Of a stretch of DNA of 64,000 nt, positions 25,775 to 35,787 are shown one piece after another. The position numbers and the translations under genes were made by a program. The stretch's first letter is position 1, and each line of letters opens with the position of its first letter. The notes below the pieces were generated by a model. The model made no database searches. It saw nothing but the letters and a program-made list of their open reading frames with translations, and was not told where the DNA came from. This stretch comes from Pseudanabaena sp. FACHB-2040 (GTDB taxonomy: Bacteria; Cyanobacteriota; Cyanobacteriia; Phormidesmidales; Phormidesmidaceae), in the NCBI RefSeq assembly GCF_014696715.1, contig NZ_JACJQO010000005.1, forward strand, positions 1-64,000, written 5' to 3'.

Positions 25775-27289
25775 TCAGAAAAAGTTGTGCTCGATTTGCT
25801 CTACCACAGTTACGGCCGAGTAGCTGACCCCGGCTGTGCCCTCGCCAGGATGAGTAGAATCGCCAACTAACCATACCCCTGCAAGCGGAGTTCGATTGGC
25901 AAAGCCAAAGGGGCCGTAAGTGCTGACACGCATTCCCAAGCCCCCCACAGATCCCTGGTCGCGGGCCGTAAACCGAGCAAAGGTGCGGGGAGTGGCCGCT
26001 TCAACATGGACTATATGTTCGGGGCGCAGATCAAAGAAAGTGCCTAGACGTGCGATCGCACGTTCCGTATATTCACGCTTCATGACCTCATAATCGGCAC
26101 AATGCCACCAGGCCGCAGCCTCCGTAAATGACGAAGCAATGATCGTGGCTTTGCCCTCTGGAGCCCGACCGTCACCGGGGCGGCTGACCGAGACAAACAG
26201 CGAGTTGTTTTCGGCAATGGGGCCGTCGTAGTCGTAGAGAAACTGCAGATGAGGCGGACAATCGGGCGGAATGGCTGCCTGATCAACGCCTAAGTATATG
26301 ACAAACGCGCCAGATGCAGACGGCAATTTCTCTACCCGGCGAGCGTAGCCCGAGGGAGCCTGATCAGCCAAAAGCTGCATTAGGTTTTGCACAGTGACGT
26401 TGGCAACAACGTGATCGGCAGGCTCTGCCCAGGTTTTACCGCTCTTTTGGTCGCGCACTGTTACCCCAGTAGCCTGGCCCTGCTCAAGGTGAATTTGCTC
26501 GACCGTGTGGCGCAGATGCAGCTTACCTCCATCTCGCGCTAGGGCGGCGACGATGCGATCGCTCAACACCTGCATACTGCCGTGCAGGTGAAACAGCCCC
26601 TGCGGAGCCTGGGAAACGCTGAGGGCTGTAGCGGCATAGAGCAGTGCCGTTTCATCAGCGTCCACCTGGGAGTACAGCTTTAGCTGCATGTCCAAGAACG
26701 TCTTTAGGCGGCGGTCATTATACAGACCGTAGGCCCGCAGCAGTTGCCCTACTGTAGAGAAGGTAAAGGGCACCGTCAGCAGCGTGTTGGGCCGCAGGGC
26801 CTGCACCAGCCGCCACAGATCGCCAGCACTGCGAGGCGGCAACACCGGCCGCCGCGACTGAAACTGCCAGCTCGGTCGAAACAAATTTGCCAGCAATTGC
26901 CAAAAGGGTTCGCTGCCCGGAAACTGCCGCTGCCGCTCGGCCCGCCAACATTCAGGGTCACGCCAGATGTTAATCGGCGAGGCTTCACCCGGCAAGTACA
27001 CCGCACAAGACGGGTCACAGGGCGTTGCTTCCGGCAAAGGAATATCGAGTTCAGAAAAGATCTGGTGGTGAATGCCCCCCGGCTCTAGCCCAGCCACCTG
27101 GGTAGCGCCCACATCGAAGGTAAAGCCCCGCCGCTTAAAGGTAGACGCGCAGCCCCCCGGCACCAGCGCCTGGTCAAACACTTTGACTGAGTAACCGCGC
27201 CGCGCCAGCAGCGCCGCCGCTGTCAGCCCCCCAATGCCAGCACCAATCACAACGACAGATTTGCTTGAAGCAGAAGAGGAACTGACCAT
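25775..27289 (-). CDS. crtD: carotenoid C-3',4'-desaturase-like oxidoreductase
   Basis: A 504-residue flavoprotein of the phytoene desaturase/CrtISO superfamily. The Rossmann motif VVVIGAGIGGLTAAALLARRG is at about 12-32, followed by FDQALVPGGCAS and FDVGATQVAG; the C-terminal FAD motif GVWLVGDSTHPGEGTAGV is near 475. Cyanobacterial CrtD acts in making myxol-type carotenoid glycosides; length and sequence style fit CrtD better than CrtH, but I could not compare directly. It stands alone. Confidence 0.78.
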   Translation of the reverse strand: MVSSSSASSKSVVVIGAGIGGLTAAALLARRGYSVKVFDQALVPGGCASTFKRRGFTFDVGATQVAGLEPGGIHHQIFSELDIPLPEATPCDPSCAVYLPGEASPINIWRDPECWRAERQRQFPGSEPFWQLLANLFRPSWQFQSRRPVLPPRSAGDLWRLVQALRPNTLLTVPFTFSTVGQLLRAYGLYNDRRLKTFLDMQLKLYSQVDADETALLYAATALSVSQAPQGLFHLHGSMQVLSDRIVAALARDGGKLHLRHTVEQIHLEQGQATGVTVRDQKSGKTWAEPADHVVANVTVQNLMQLLADQAPSGYARRVEKLPSASGAFVIYLGVDQAAIPPDCPPHLQFLYDYDGPIAENNSLFVSVSRPGDGRAPEGKATIIASSFTEAAAWWHCADYEVMKREYTERAIARLGTFFDLRPEHIVHVEAATPRTFARFTARDQGSVGGLGMRVSTYGPFGFANRTPLAGVWLVGDSTHPGEGTAGVSYSAVTVVEQIEHNFF

Positions 27290-27751
27290 CTTTATGTTAC
27301 ATTTCTTTACCTTTCTTTCAGTTTACTCACTTCTCAGCAAACACAGACAGCCCACAAGAGACTGACCCAGTAGGTTAGCTTCAAGCGCAGCGCGACCCAA
27401 CACTCATACCAGGTCTTACAGTCTCTACACCAAAGGATTAGCAGCCCCAAAGATAGCTTCAACGTCAGGCCAGGGAAAACGGACGATTTGAGCATCTGGC
27501 TGCCCGTAAACCGCTCAAGCTGATAGCCGTCGTCTTCTCATGCCAACGGCCTCCAAGCTGAGGTGTTGCTCTGAATCATACTCAAGCTTACGTAAAGGCA
27601 ATTGAACCGTTTTTTCTCTGGCCCGGTCTAAAGGGAAAGACTTTTATAAAACGCAAAAAATTATTAAGTTTTGTGATGACGAAATAAAGGAATTCCCACA
27701 AAATTAAGGCAAGTGCATGCATTCGCTGGAACAGCTAAGGGGGCTTTAAGC
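27290..27751. other. intergenic region upstream of the RND operon
   Basis: About 460 bases without a convincing gene or hairpin. It must contain the promoters of the divergent crtD and RND genes. I see no clear operator. Confidence 0.4.
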
Positions 27752-28990
27752 ATGGCAAAGGGCGTGATCCTGGGGCTGGTGGCAGGACTGCTGCTGCTCC
27801 CAGGCTGTAGTAATCAGGAACAACAAGGTCAATCGGGGCGCGGCGGGCCGGACGAGTCGGGAGCCATTGTGGTAGATGTCGCCGTGGCTCAGCCAGGCAC
27901 CGATACCACGGCCCGCACCTACACCGGCAGCACTGCGCCGCAGCGGCTGGTGTCGCTGCGATCGCAAACCGAGGGCCGCTTAGTCAACCTTAGTGTCGAT
28001 GTCGGCGATGCGGTCTCTTCAGGGCAAACCTTAGGCCAAGTTGATGCAGCCATACTCCAGGCCGCCGTGGGCCAGTCCAACGCAGAATTGGCTGCCCAAG
28101 AATTTGAAGTCGCCCAAGCCGAAGCCCAACTGGCCGATGCTCGCACCTTAGTTGCCCAAGCTCAGGCCGAATTCCAGCAGGCAGAAGCCGATGCAGAGCG
28201 CCTGCAGACCCTAGCAGAACGGGGGGCAATTTCCGCTCAAGAAGCCCAGCGCAGCCAGACAACTCTAGAAACCGCCCGTCAAGCCCTGCTCTCAGCTCAA
28301 GAGCAGGCGCGAACCCGCCAGCAGGCGATCGCCTCAGCTGCTCAGCGGGTAGAAGCCCAGCGAGCTTTGGTGCAGGAGGGGCGGCAGCGGCTGTCTAACA
28401 GCACCCTAACTTCCCCCCTGTCCGGCATTGTGCTGAGACGGCTAGCCGAGCCCGGAGACTTTCTCCAAGCAGGTCAAGAGGTGCTAGAGCTGGGCAATTT
28501 CTCCGAGGTTCAGGTGCAAATTCAGGTTTCAGATCGCGATCGCAGCTCTTTTTCCCTGGGCCAAACGGTTGAAATTCAGCTCGATGCCTTTCCTGACCAG
28601 CGCTTTACTGGGCAGGTCAGCCGCATTTCCCCGGTCGCCGATCCTGCTTCCCGGCAGATTCCGATTGAGATTATCCTGTCTAACCCAGATGGCAACATCG
28701 GTAGCGGACTACTGGCCCGAGTGACGGTCTCTGCCGGTCCCGACGCGCCTATCCGAGTGCCCGAAAGCGCTCTGGAAACTAGCGAAACCGAAGAAGATAC
28801 GGTTTTTGTCGTAGCCACAGCCGGAGACGCACCTACCGTAGAGCCTCGGCCAGTTCGTTTAGGCCAGCGGGCCAACGGCGAGGTCGAGATTCTAGACGGG
28901 CTGCAGCCGGGAGAAGCTTACGTGATTCGCAGCAGCCAACCGCTCCAGCCAGGCCAGGCGGTTGAGCGCAGCCTACTGTCTGAGTCTTGA
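27752..28990 (+). CDS. RND efflux periplasmic adaptor lipoprotein
   Basis: A 412-residue membrane-fusion protein. The signal peptide ends in LLLLPGC, so the cysteine at about 20 is probably lipidated. The order is lipoyl-like half motif (VSLRSQTEGRLVNLSVDVGDAVSSGQTLGQVD), long alpha-hairpin (residues about 100-215, Ala/Gln/Glu-rich), second lipoyl half (LSGIVLRRLAEPGDFLQAGQ), beta-barrel and a C-terminal membrane-proximal domain. It links an inner-membrane pump to the outer-membrane channel. The pump gene follows after 98 bases. ATG 27752 has AAGGGGG upstream. No TolC-like gene is present here. Confidence 0.92.
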   Translation: MAKGVILGLVAGLLLLPGCSNQEQQGQSGRGGPDESGAIVVDVAVAQPGTDTTARTYTGSTAPQRLVSLRSQTEGRLVNLSVDVGDAVSSGQTLGQVDAAILQAAVGQSNAELAAQEFEVAQAEAQLADARTLVAQAQAEFQQAEADAERLQTLAERGAISAQEAQRSQTTLETARQALLSAQEQARTRQQAIASAAQRVEAQRALVQEGRQRLSNSTLTSPLSGIVLRRLAEPGDFLQAGQEVLELGNFSEVQVQIQVSDRDRSSFSLGQTVEIQLDAFPDQRFTGQVSRISPVADPASRQIPIEIILSNPDGNIGSGLLARVTVSAGPDAPIRVPESALETSETEEDTVFVVATAGDAPTVEPRPVRLGQRANGEVEILDGLQPGEAYVIRSSQPLQPGQAVERSLLSES

Positions 28991-29088
28991 TCAAGCGATC
29001 TTTTGCCTAACGCTTAATTTCAGTTTCGGGTACGGAGTTTGCCTAAAATGTGCGGCTAGTACCCCCCTGCTCCTTCACCTGCAAGCTC

Positions 29089-32000
29089 ATGACAAAAGCA
29101 TCCGCAGCCCCTAGATTCAGCCTCAGCAGCATCGCCATTCGAAGGCACATCGGTACCCTGATGCTGACCTTGGCCCTCATTGTGTTGGGGGTATTCATTA
29201 CCCTGCGCACCCCGGTGGACCTACTGCCCTCAATCACCTACCCCCGGATTGGCCTGCGGCTAGATGCCCCTGGCATTTCCCCAGAAGTAGCTATTGACGA
29301 AATTACTCGCCCTCTAGAAGAGGCCCTGTCGGCAACCGAAGGCGTAATTCAGGTTTTCTCTCAAACCCGCGAGGGCCGGGTCAGCCTTGATCTTTACTTC
29401 GAGCCAGGGGGCAACATTGACCAGGCCCTGAACGACGCAACCGCTACCCTAAACCGGGCGCGGGGCAATCTGCCCGATACAGTGGAAGCACCTCGGCTGT
29501 TTAAGGTAGACCCTTCTCAGCTGCCGGTCTATGAGATGGCTCTGACCTCTTCCTCTCTGCCGATCGAAAACCTGCGCGTTTTCGCCGAAGAAGATCTGGC
29601 CAGGGAACTGGCGCGGGTACCAGGGGTCGCTAGCGTAGATGTCTCTGGCGGTGTAGAAGAGGAAGTGCAGGTCAACATTGATCTGCAGCGCCTCCAGGCC
29701 ACTCGGGTAACCCTGCCCGATGTGCTAAACACCCTAACAGCCCGTAACCAAGATACTTCGGGGGGGCGTCTGCGCGGCGGCGAAACCGAGGTGCCAACCC
29801 GACTGGTGGGCCGCTTTGAATCAGCAGAGGAGCTGCAGAATCTAGCTATTCCCGTGGCTGATACTGACCCACCTCAGCAGATTTACCTGAGAGATGTCGC
29901 CACGATTGAAGACGGCACTGCCGAGCAGCGGATTTTTGTTAACTTAAACGGCACTCCGGCAGTGAAAGTCAGCATTCAAAAGCAGCCGGATGCCAATACA
30001 GTGCAGGTAGTCGAAGGGCTGCAGGAACGGCTAGAGAGTATGCGGCAGGCCGGTCTAATGCCTCAGGATATGCAGATGACGGCTACGCTAGATGAGTCTC
30101 GCTTCATTCGCAACTCGATCAACAATGTGGCCATGTCGGGCCTGACGGGTGCAGCCCTGGCCGCAGTGGCAGTGCTGATGTTCCTGGGGTCGCTGCGGCA
30201 AACCCTGATCATTGTGCTGGCCATTCCCCTAGCCACCCTGGCTGCTCTGATGCTAATGGGGCTGTTTGGGCTGACGCTGAACGTGTTTAGCTTGGGGGGT
30301 CTGGCTCTGGGTGTAGGCATCGTAGTGGACAACTCCATCGTCATGCTGGAGAACATCACCAAGCGAATTGAGGAGGCAGATTTACTAGAGCAGGCCAACT
30401 ACAGCGGCAGCAACAGCCATAACGGTAGCAACGGCCACGACGGTCACAATGGTAGCAACGGCCACAATGGCGGCAACGGTCATCCCAGCGGGGCAGGGCG
30501 TAATCGGGAAATTCTGCGGCAAGCAGAGGAAAGCAGCCAGGAGCTAGAGTCAGCTCTGCTGGCTTCGACCACAACCAACTTGGTGGCGGTCTTGCCCTTC
30601 CTGCTGATTGGGGGGTTTGTGGCGCTGCTGTTTAATGAGCTGATTTTGACAATCAGCTTTTCGGTGGCGGCATCAATGGTGGTGGCGCTAACGGTGGTGC
30701 CAGCTCTGGCTTCCCGGCTGTTAATGATCCGCAGCAAAAACTCCCTGCGAAATATGGGACCATTTCGCTGGTTTAGCCAGCGGCTAGAAGGGCTAACCCT
30801 GCGCTATGGCAAAATTTTGACCTGGATCTTGCAGCGGCGATTGCTAATTATTGGGGCCGCAGTTCTCATCTTCGGCGGCAGCAGCTTCTGGATGGTGGGC
30901 CAGATTCCCCAAGAAATTTTGCCCCGCATTAGCAATGGACAGGCCAACCTTAATGCTCAGTTTCCAGCCGGAACCACGGTGGAGGGCAACCGCCGAGTGA
31001 TGGCAGCGGTCGATGAACTGCTAATGGCTCAGCCAGAGACAGAGTTTGTCTTTACTACGGCGGGCGGCAGCCTGTTTGGCACCTCTACTAACGAGAATAC
31101 TGCACGCGGATCTAGCACCATTATTCTCAAGCCCGATACCAATGTGCCTGCTTTTGTTGAGCGCATGAGCGCTGAAGTCAGTCAGCTGCCCCTGGTAGAC
31201 ACTACACTGCGGCTCAATCCGGGCAGCGTGCGAGGTCTGATTCTAAGCAATTCGCCTGTGCGGGCCGATGTTGACGTCATGCTCCAGGGAGAAGACACTC
31301 GCGCTCTGAACGAGGCTGGTCAACAGGTTCTAGCAGCCCTCGGCCAAAACGCGACCTTGGCCCGCTATCGACGCGATGGTGAGGAGCCTCAACCAGAGAT
31401 CCAGATTCGGCCTGACTGGGCTAGGGTGGCCGACCTGAGTCTGACCAGCCAGGAGATTGGGGCCACTATCGAGACGGCACTGAACGGTAGCGTGCCGACG
31501 CAGCTACAGCGGGGCAATCGGCTGGTCGATATTCAGGTGCAGCTTGCCCCCGGATCAGTACAGCGACCTGAGCAGCTACAGCAAATTCCGATATTTGCCA
31601 GCGGCGGGCAGTTGCTGCAGCTAGGCGATCTGGCACAGGTTGAAGTTGGCGAAGCTCCCGGTGAAATCCAGCGGATCAACCAACGGCAGGTCTTTCTGAT
31701 CGCGGGCAGTCTGGCTGAAGATGCCAGTCTCGGTGATGCGCTGGCTGAAGTTGATGACATCTTGGCCGATCTAGAGCTGCCGGAAGGGGTCACGATTCTC
31801 CCCAGCAGCAGCGGTGAGGCAAATCAGGAACTGCAGCGATCGTTGGGCACCTTGGGGGGTCTGGCAGCCTTCCTGGTCTTTGTGGTCATGGCTGTGCAGT
31901 ACAACTCCTTAATCGACCCTCTGGTGATCATGCTGACAGTGCCCTTGGCCCTGGCAGGTGGCATTTTGGGGCTGTTCCTGACCCAGACTGCGATCGGCGC

Positions 32001-32406
32001 AACGGTAATTGTAGGGGCCGTGCTGCTGGTGGGAATTGTGGTTAACAACGCCATCATTATGGTGGAACTGGCTAATCAGATTTGCGATCGCACCGGCTGT
32101 TCCCGCACCGCTGCCATTCTGCAGGCGGCCCCCCAACGACTGCGCCCCATTCTAATGACCACCATCACTACCGTATTGGGTCTGTTTCCCCTGGCCTTGG
32201 GCCTTGGGGAAGGGTCGGAGTTCCTACAACCCCTAGGCATCGTCGTGTTCTCTGGGCTTTCCTTGGCGACCGTGCTGACCCTGTTCATCATTCCCTGCTT
32301 CTACACTCTGCTGCACGAGCCTTGGTGGAACCGGCGCGAACCGCTGCCGCCCCAGCGGGAACCACGCACCAACCTGGAAGAAGACCCCGCCTACAGCCGC
32401 TACTAG
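29089..32406 (+). CDS. RND-family efflux transporter with Asn/Gly/His-rich insert
   Basis: A 1105-residue AcrB/MdtB-type pump with about twelve membrane spans and two large periplasmic loops (residues about 40-330 and 570-870). GIVVDNSIVMLENI near 410 marks span 4, which carries the proton-relay acidic residues. An insert of ~40 residues, rich in Asn-Gly-Ser/His, lies just after it (about 430-470) and is unusual for the family. It should export hydrophobic compounds with the adaptor lipoprotein upstream; the substrate is unknown. The start at 29089 is the second methionine, followed by a polar head and span 1. A hairpin terminator follows at 32418-32443. Confidence 0.92.
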   Translation: MTKASAAPRFSLSSIAIRRHIGTLMLTLALIVLGVFITLRTPVDLLPSITYPRIGLRLDAPGISPEVAIDEITRPLEEALSATEGVIQVFSQTREGRVSLDLYFEPGGNIDQALNDATATLNRARGNLPDTVEAPRLFKVDPSQLPVYEMALTSSSLPIENLRVFAEEDLARELARVPGVASVDVSGGVEEEVQVNIDLQRLQATRVTLPDVLNTLTARNQDTSGGRLRGGETEVPTRLVGRFESAEELQNLAIPVADTDPPQQIYLRDVATIEDGTAEQRIFVNLNGTPAVKVSIQKQPDANTVQVVEGLQERLESMRQAGLMPQDMQMTATLDESRFIRNSINNVAMSGLTGAALAAVAVLMFLGSLRQTLIIVLAIPLATLAALMLMGLFGLTLNVFSLGGLALGVGIVVDNSIVMLENITKRIEEADLLEQANYSGSNSHNGSNGHDGHNGSNGHNGGNGHPSGAGRNREILRQAEESSQELESALLASTTTNLVAVLPFLLIGGFVALLFNELILTISFSVAASMVVALTVVPALASRLLMIRSKNSLRNMGPFRWFSQRLEGLTLRYGKILTWILQRRLLIIGAAVLIFGGSSFWMVGQIPQEILPRISNGQANLNAQFPAGTTVEGNRRVMAAVDELLMAQPETEFVFTTAGGSLFGTSTNENTARGSSTIILKPDTNVPAFVERMSAEVSQLPLVDTTLRLNPGSVRGLILSNSPVRADVDVMLQGEDTRALNEAGQQVLAALGQNATLARYRRDGEEPQPEIQIRPDWARVADLSLTSQEIGATIETALNGSVPTQLQRGNRLVDIQVQLAPGSVQRPEQLQQIPIFASGGQLLQLGDLAQVEVGEAPGEIQRINQRQVFLIAGSLAEDASLGDALAEVDDILADLELPEGVTILPSSSGEANQELQRSLGTLGGLAAFLVFVVMAVQYNSLIDPLVIMLTVPLALAGGILGLFLTQTAIGATVIVGAVLLVGIVVNNAIIMVELANQICDRTGCSRTAAILQAAPQRLRPILMTTITTVLGLFPLALGLGEGSEFLQPLGIVVFSGLSLATVLTLFIIPCFYTLLHEPWWNRREPLPPQREPRTNLEEDPAYSRY

Positions 32407-32417
32407 ACAAAGCAAAG

Positions 32418-32443
32418 CAGGGCACTCTTAAATGAGTGCCCTG
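32418..32443 (+). terminator. hairpin after the RND pump gene
   Basis: A perfect 10-bp stem, CAGGGCACTC with its complement, and a TTAAAT loop lie 11 bases after the stop codon. The T-tract is poor. A second, imperfect hairpin of GTCTCT/AGAGAC type follows near 32459-32485. The rest of the region to 32722 shows nothing I can name. Confidence 0.6.
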
Positions 32444-32722
32444 ACCAGTTGGCTCCTCGTTGTCTCTCTACTCAGTAGAGACAGTAGTCACAAAAAGGGG
32501 GTGGGGGGCAGGCATTGCCTCGGGCACGGCGTCCGGGGACAATGCCTGATGTGTTCAAGATAGGTAGGAAAGGGGAATTTCTAGGGAAGGGGTTTGGACG
32601 CGTCTCCACTCCCTGCGTCTTCTTCCAGGCAGATCCCAATTCCTCCCCCATAGAGGGTGTCTGCCAGAGCTGAGGCTGTTTACGCTGCACATGGCCTGCT
32701 TGTGTTTTTTGCAACCTAGTCT

Positions 32723-34297
32723 ATGGATCTGATACCAGCTGAAACCCCATTAGCAGAAGAGCTGCTGCAGATTAAGGTAGGTCGAGTGGCGCTGCCGCTG
32801 GTGCTCGATACAGAGCCCAAAGTTGCAGTGCCGCCTCAGGAAGATAAGGATTCGATCCGCGACAGTCTGCAGGCGTCTACGCTGGATGGGCTGTTTGCCA
32901 CGATCTTTACGACGACGACAGGCGGCGTGCTTCTCAGCAACCTGCTGGTGGAGCTTCAGGCTAGCCCAACCCAGATTGGTCTGCTGGCCTCAATTCCGAT
33001 GCTGGCAAACCTGCTGCAGCCGCTTGGGGCCTATTTGTCTAACCGCAGCCGCAGCCGCCGCTGGTACAACCTGGTGGTGTATACGCTGGCGCGGCTGCCG
33101 TGGTTTGGTCTGGTGGGGGGCATTGCGATCGCAGCTCTGGGCCACCTCTCTTCAGACCAGCTGGTTATGCTCACTTTGAGCATGGTCTTTTTTACGAGCT
33201 TTATCGGTGCTTTGGGCAGTGCTTCGTGGCTGAGCTGGTTGGCCGCTCTGGTGCCGCACCGGCTGCGGGGGCGGTACTTTGGCTTTCGCAATAGCGTCGC
33301 CAGTCTCACCAGTCTGATAGCCATTCCCATTGGGGGTCTAATTGTCTCTCGCTGGCCGGGGGGAACGCTCCAGGGCTATGGTCTGGTGCTGATGCTAGGC
33401 ATTGCAGCCGGTTTTGTCAGCTTGGCCTTTCAGGCGCTGATGATGGATGTAGACCCGCAGGAGCAGATTCACCTGATTGAGGTGGGAAAGCGGCGGGGCA
33501 AAGGAGCAGAGGCGCAGAGGAGTGGGGGAAATGGAGAGCAGAGGAGTAAGGGGGAAGCAGGAACGCGGGGAAGTACGGGCGCGGAGGAAGCTTCGATTTG
33601 GCAGAACGGAAATTTTCTGCGATTTTTGGTTTACTTTGCGGTTTGGATGTTTGCGGTTAACCTCAGTGCTCCGTTCTTTAACCTGTACCTGCTGGATAAT
33701 CTGGGGCTAGATGTCAGTTTGGTGACGCTCTACAACAGCCTCTCAGCAGGGGCCAACCTGCTGTTGCTGCTGGTGTGGGGCCGCATTGCGGATCGGATGG
33801 GTAACCGCTTTTTGCTCTTGCTGGTGGGCATTATCGTTGCCGTCACGCCTATTCTCTGGTTGGCAACGGGACCCAATACGCTGTCTCTGGTGCTGTGGCT
33901 GCCGCTGCTGCATATGTTGGGTGGGGGCACCTGGGCCGCCATTGATCTGTGCAATAACAACCTGCAGATGGGCATTGCGCCAATGCGGCACCACGCTAGC
34001 TATTTTGCGATCGCAGCTGCCATTGCTGGAGTCAGCGGTGCCCTCGGCACCACTGCAGGCGGCTTTTTGGCAGAGACTCCTCGCTATGGCGGCATTTTAG
34101 GCGTTTTTGCGCTGTCTAGCGTGCTGCGGCTGATCGCGTTGCTGCCGCTCGTTTTCGTTCGCGAGGGTCGCTCTATCCGGCAGGTCTTCAAGACTTGGCT
34201 GCCCCTTCCAGGCGGCCGGTTAATCCCCTTTGCCTACCGCGCAGTAGGGCCTCAACTTCCTGTTGAGCAAAGCTTGCCAGATCCTCCTGACGAGTAG
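32723..34297 (+). CDS. MFS transporter with purine-rich insert
   Basis: A 524-residue major facilitator protein with about 12 membrane spans, a cytoplasmic start and the usual two six-span halves. The central cytoplasmic loop (residues about 253-292) is enlarged by low-complexity Arg/Gly/Glu/Gln sequence (KRRGKGAEAQRSGGNGEQ...), encoded by purine-rich DNA at about 33486-33590. It looks like a repeat inserted in frame. Signature-like RGRYFGFRNSVASL near 175 resembles cyanobacterial MFS proteins of unknown substrate. It may be transcribed with the RND genes, although a terminator-like hairpin separates them. Confidence 0.85.
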   Translation: MDLIPAETPLAEELLQIKVGRVALPLVLDTEPKVAVPPQEDKDSIRDSLQASTLDGLFATIFTTTTGGVLLSNLLVELQASPTQIGLLASIPMLANLLQPLGAYLSNRSRSRRWYNLVVYTLARLPWFGLVGGIAIAALGHLSSDQLVMLTLSMVFFTSFIGALGSASWLSWLAALVPHRLRGRYFGFRNSVASLTSLIAIPIGGLIVSRWPGGTLQGYGLVLMLGIAAGFVSLAFQALMMDVDPQEQIHLIEVGKRRGKGAEAQRSGGNGEQRSKGEAGTRGSTGAEEASIWQNGNFLRFLVYFAVWMFAVNLSAPFFNLYLLDNLGLDVSLVTLYNSLSAGANLLLLLVWGRIADRMGNRFLLLLVGIIVAVTPILWLATGPNTLSLVLWLPLLHMLGGGTWAAIDLCNNNLQMGIAPMRHHASYFAIAAAIAGVSGALGTTAGGFLAETPRYGGILGVFALSSVLRLIALLPLVFVREGRSIRQVFKTWLPLPGGRLIPFAYRAVGPQLPVEQSLPDPPDE

Positions 34298-34320
34298 ATC
34301 TAGCCATTCACAGATTTCCT

Positions 34321-35766
34321 TCAGCCCAAAATCAGCCCCGAGCGAGGCGGCAGCTTTAGGTGAACCTCATCGCCTGCAGACGAAAAATCTCCATCCTGAT
34401 AGGAGAACAGTGTCTTCCAAGCATCCGAGCCCGCAATCTCAACCTTGGCCTCAGCAGCTGAATCACCGGTATTAACGGCTACTAATATCGACTCCTCGGG
34501 CGAGGTACGGGTATGGGTATACACATCGCCTTCAGCTAAAACACAGTCGTAAGTACCTACCCGCAGCGCCGGGTGAGCATGGCGCAGGGCAATCAATTCA
34601 CGATGCAGCTTGAGCAAGTCCTGATTCCATTTCTCTTCCGCCGGAAAAACGCGGCGAGAGTCGGGGTCTAGCCCCCCTGCTAGCCCCACTTCATCGCCAT
34701 AGTAGACACTAGGAGCCCCTGGAAAAGTCATCTGCAGCAGCACCGCCAGCGCCATGCTGGCCTCATCCCCATCGGCTACCCCCAAAATCCGGGCAGTATC
34801 GTGGCTAGAGAGAATGTTGAGCTGAGTCTGCTGAATCTGCCAGTCATATAGCTCTAGAAGGGCCTGAATCTTAGCTGCGTAGCCAGCAGCATCTAAGGCT
34901 GGGTAAGGAAAGTAATGGGGTTCTTCTACTAAAGGCAGCAGTACCCGGTCCTTTGCGGTAAAAGCGATCGTAGGGCCAGTAAAGAGGTAGTTCATTACCC
35001 CATCAAACTGGGTGCCATCTAGCCAAAAGCTAGCGTCGCGCCAGACCTCACCCACAATGTAGGCTTCTGGGTTAATCGCTTTAACTCGAGTGCGAAACTC
35101 CTGCCAAAACCCTTCCGTCTTCACCTCAAACGGCACATCCAAACGCCAACCATCAATGCCCTGCTTAATCCAATATTCGGCCACCCGCATGATGTATTCC
35201 CGAACATTGGGATTGTCGTGGTTGAAACTAGGCAGCGCTCGATTGCCTACCCAGCCTATGTAGTTAGCCGCTTGTGAGCCATCATAGGCAGATAGCGGCC
35301 AGCCCTCCACCCTAAACCAATCCAACCAGGGAGAATGGGGACCATTTTCTAAAACATCATTGAAGTAGAAAAAGCCCCGACTGCTGTGATTAAACACGCC
35401 ATCTAAGACAACTCGGATCTGGCGCTGATGGGCAGCCTTTAGCAACTCATAAAAAGCCGTATCTCCCCCCAATAAGGGATCGACCCGGTAGTAATCATGG
35501 GTGTGATAACGGTGATTGCTGGCTGACTGAAAAATGGGAGTAAAGTAGATGGCATTAACGCCCAGGTCTTGCAGATAATCCAGCCTGTCGATGACGCCCC
35601 AAAGGTTGCCTCCTTTGTAGCCAAAGGGTGTCGGCGGCGCATCCCAGTCTTCTAGGGGGACTGCCATTGCTGGATCATCTACCTGCCGATGGGTACGGGC
35701 AAAGCGATCAGGAAAAATCTGATAGAAAACGGCGTGTTTGACCCAATCTGGCGTTTGGATGTCCAT
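34321..35766 (-). CDS. alpha-amylase-family glycoside hydrolase
   Basis: A 481-residue GH13 enzyme resembling neopullulanase/cyclomaltodextrinase/maltogenic amylases. The four conserved regions are visible: DGVFNHSSRG near 132, GWRLDVPFEV near 200 (nucleophile Asp), GEVWRDASFWLDG near 232 (acid/base Glu) and LSSHDTARIL near 320 (third Asp). A C-terminal beta-domain follows. There is no signal peptide, so it is probably a cytoplasmic alpha-1,4 glucan-cleaving enzyme. The start at 35766 is preceded by an AGGTGAGG-type site. The neighbouring MFS transporter is convergent. Confidence 0.9.
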   Translation of the reverse strand: MDIQTPDWVKHAVFYQIFPDRFARTHRQVDDPAMAVPLEDWDAPPTPFGYKGGNLWGVIDRLDYLQDLGVNAIYFTPIFQSASNHRYHTHDYYRVDPLLGGDTAFYELLKAAHQRQIRVVLDGVFNHSSRGFFYFNDVLENGPHSPWLDWFRVEGWPLSAYDGSQAANYIGWVGNRALPSFNHDNPNVREYIMRVAEYWIKQGIDGWRLDVPFEVKTEGFWQEFRTRVKAINPEAYIVGEVWRDASFWLDGTQFDGVMNYLFTGPTIAFTAKDRVLLPLVEEPHYFPYPALDAAGYAAKIQALLELYDWQIQQTQLNILSSHDTARILGVADGDEASMALAVLLQMTFPGAPSVYYGDEVGLAGGLDPDSRRVFPAEEKWNQDLLKLHRELIALRHAHPALRVGTYDCVLAEGDVYTHTRTSPEESILVAVNTGDSAAEAKVEIAGSDAWKTLFSYQDGDFSSAGDEVHLKLPPRSGLILG

Positions 35767-35787
35767 TGACCTCACCTCTGACTTCAA

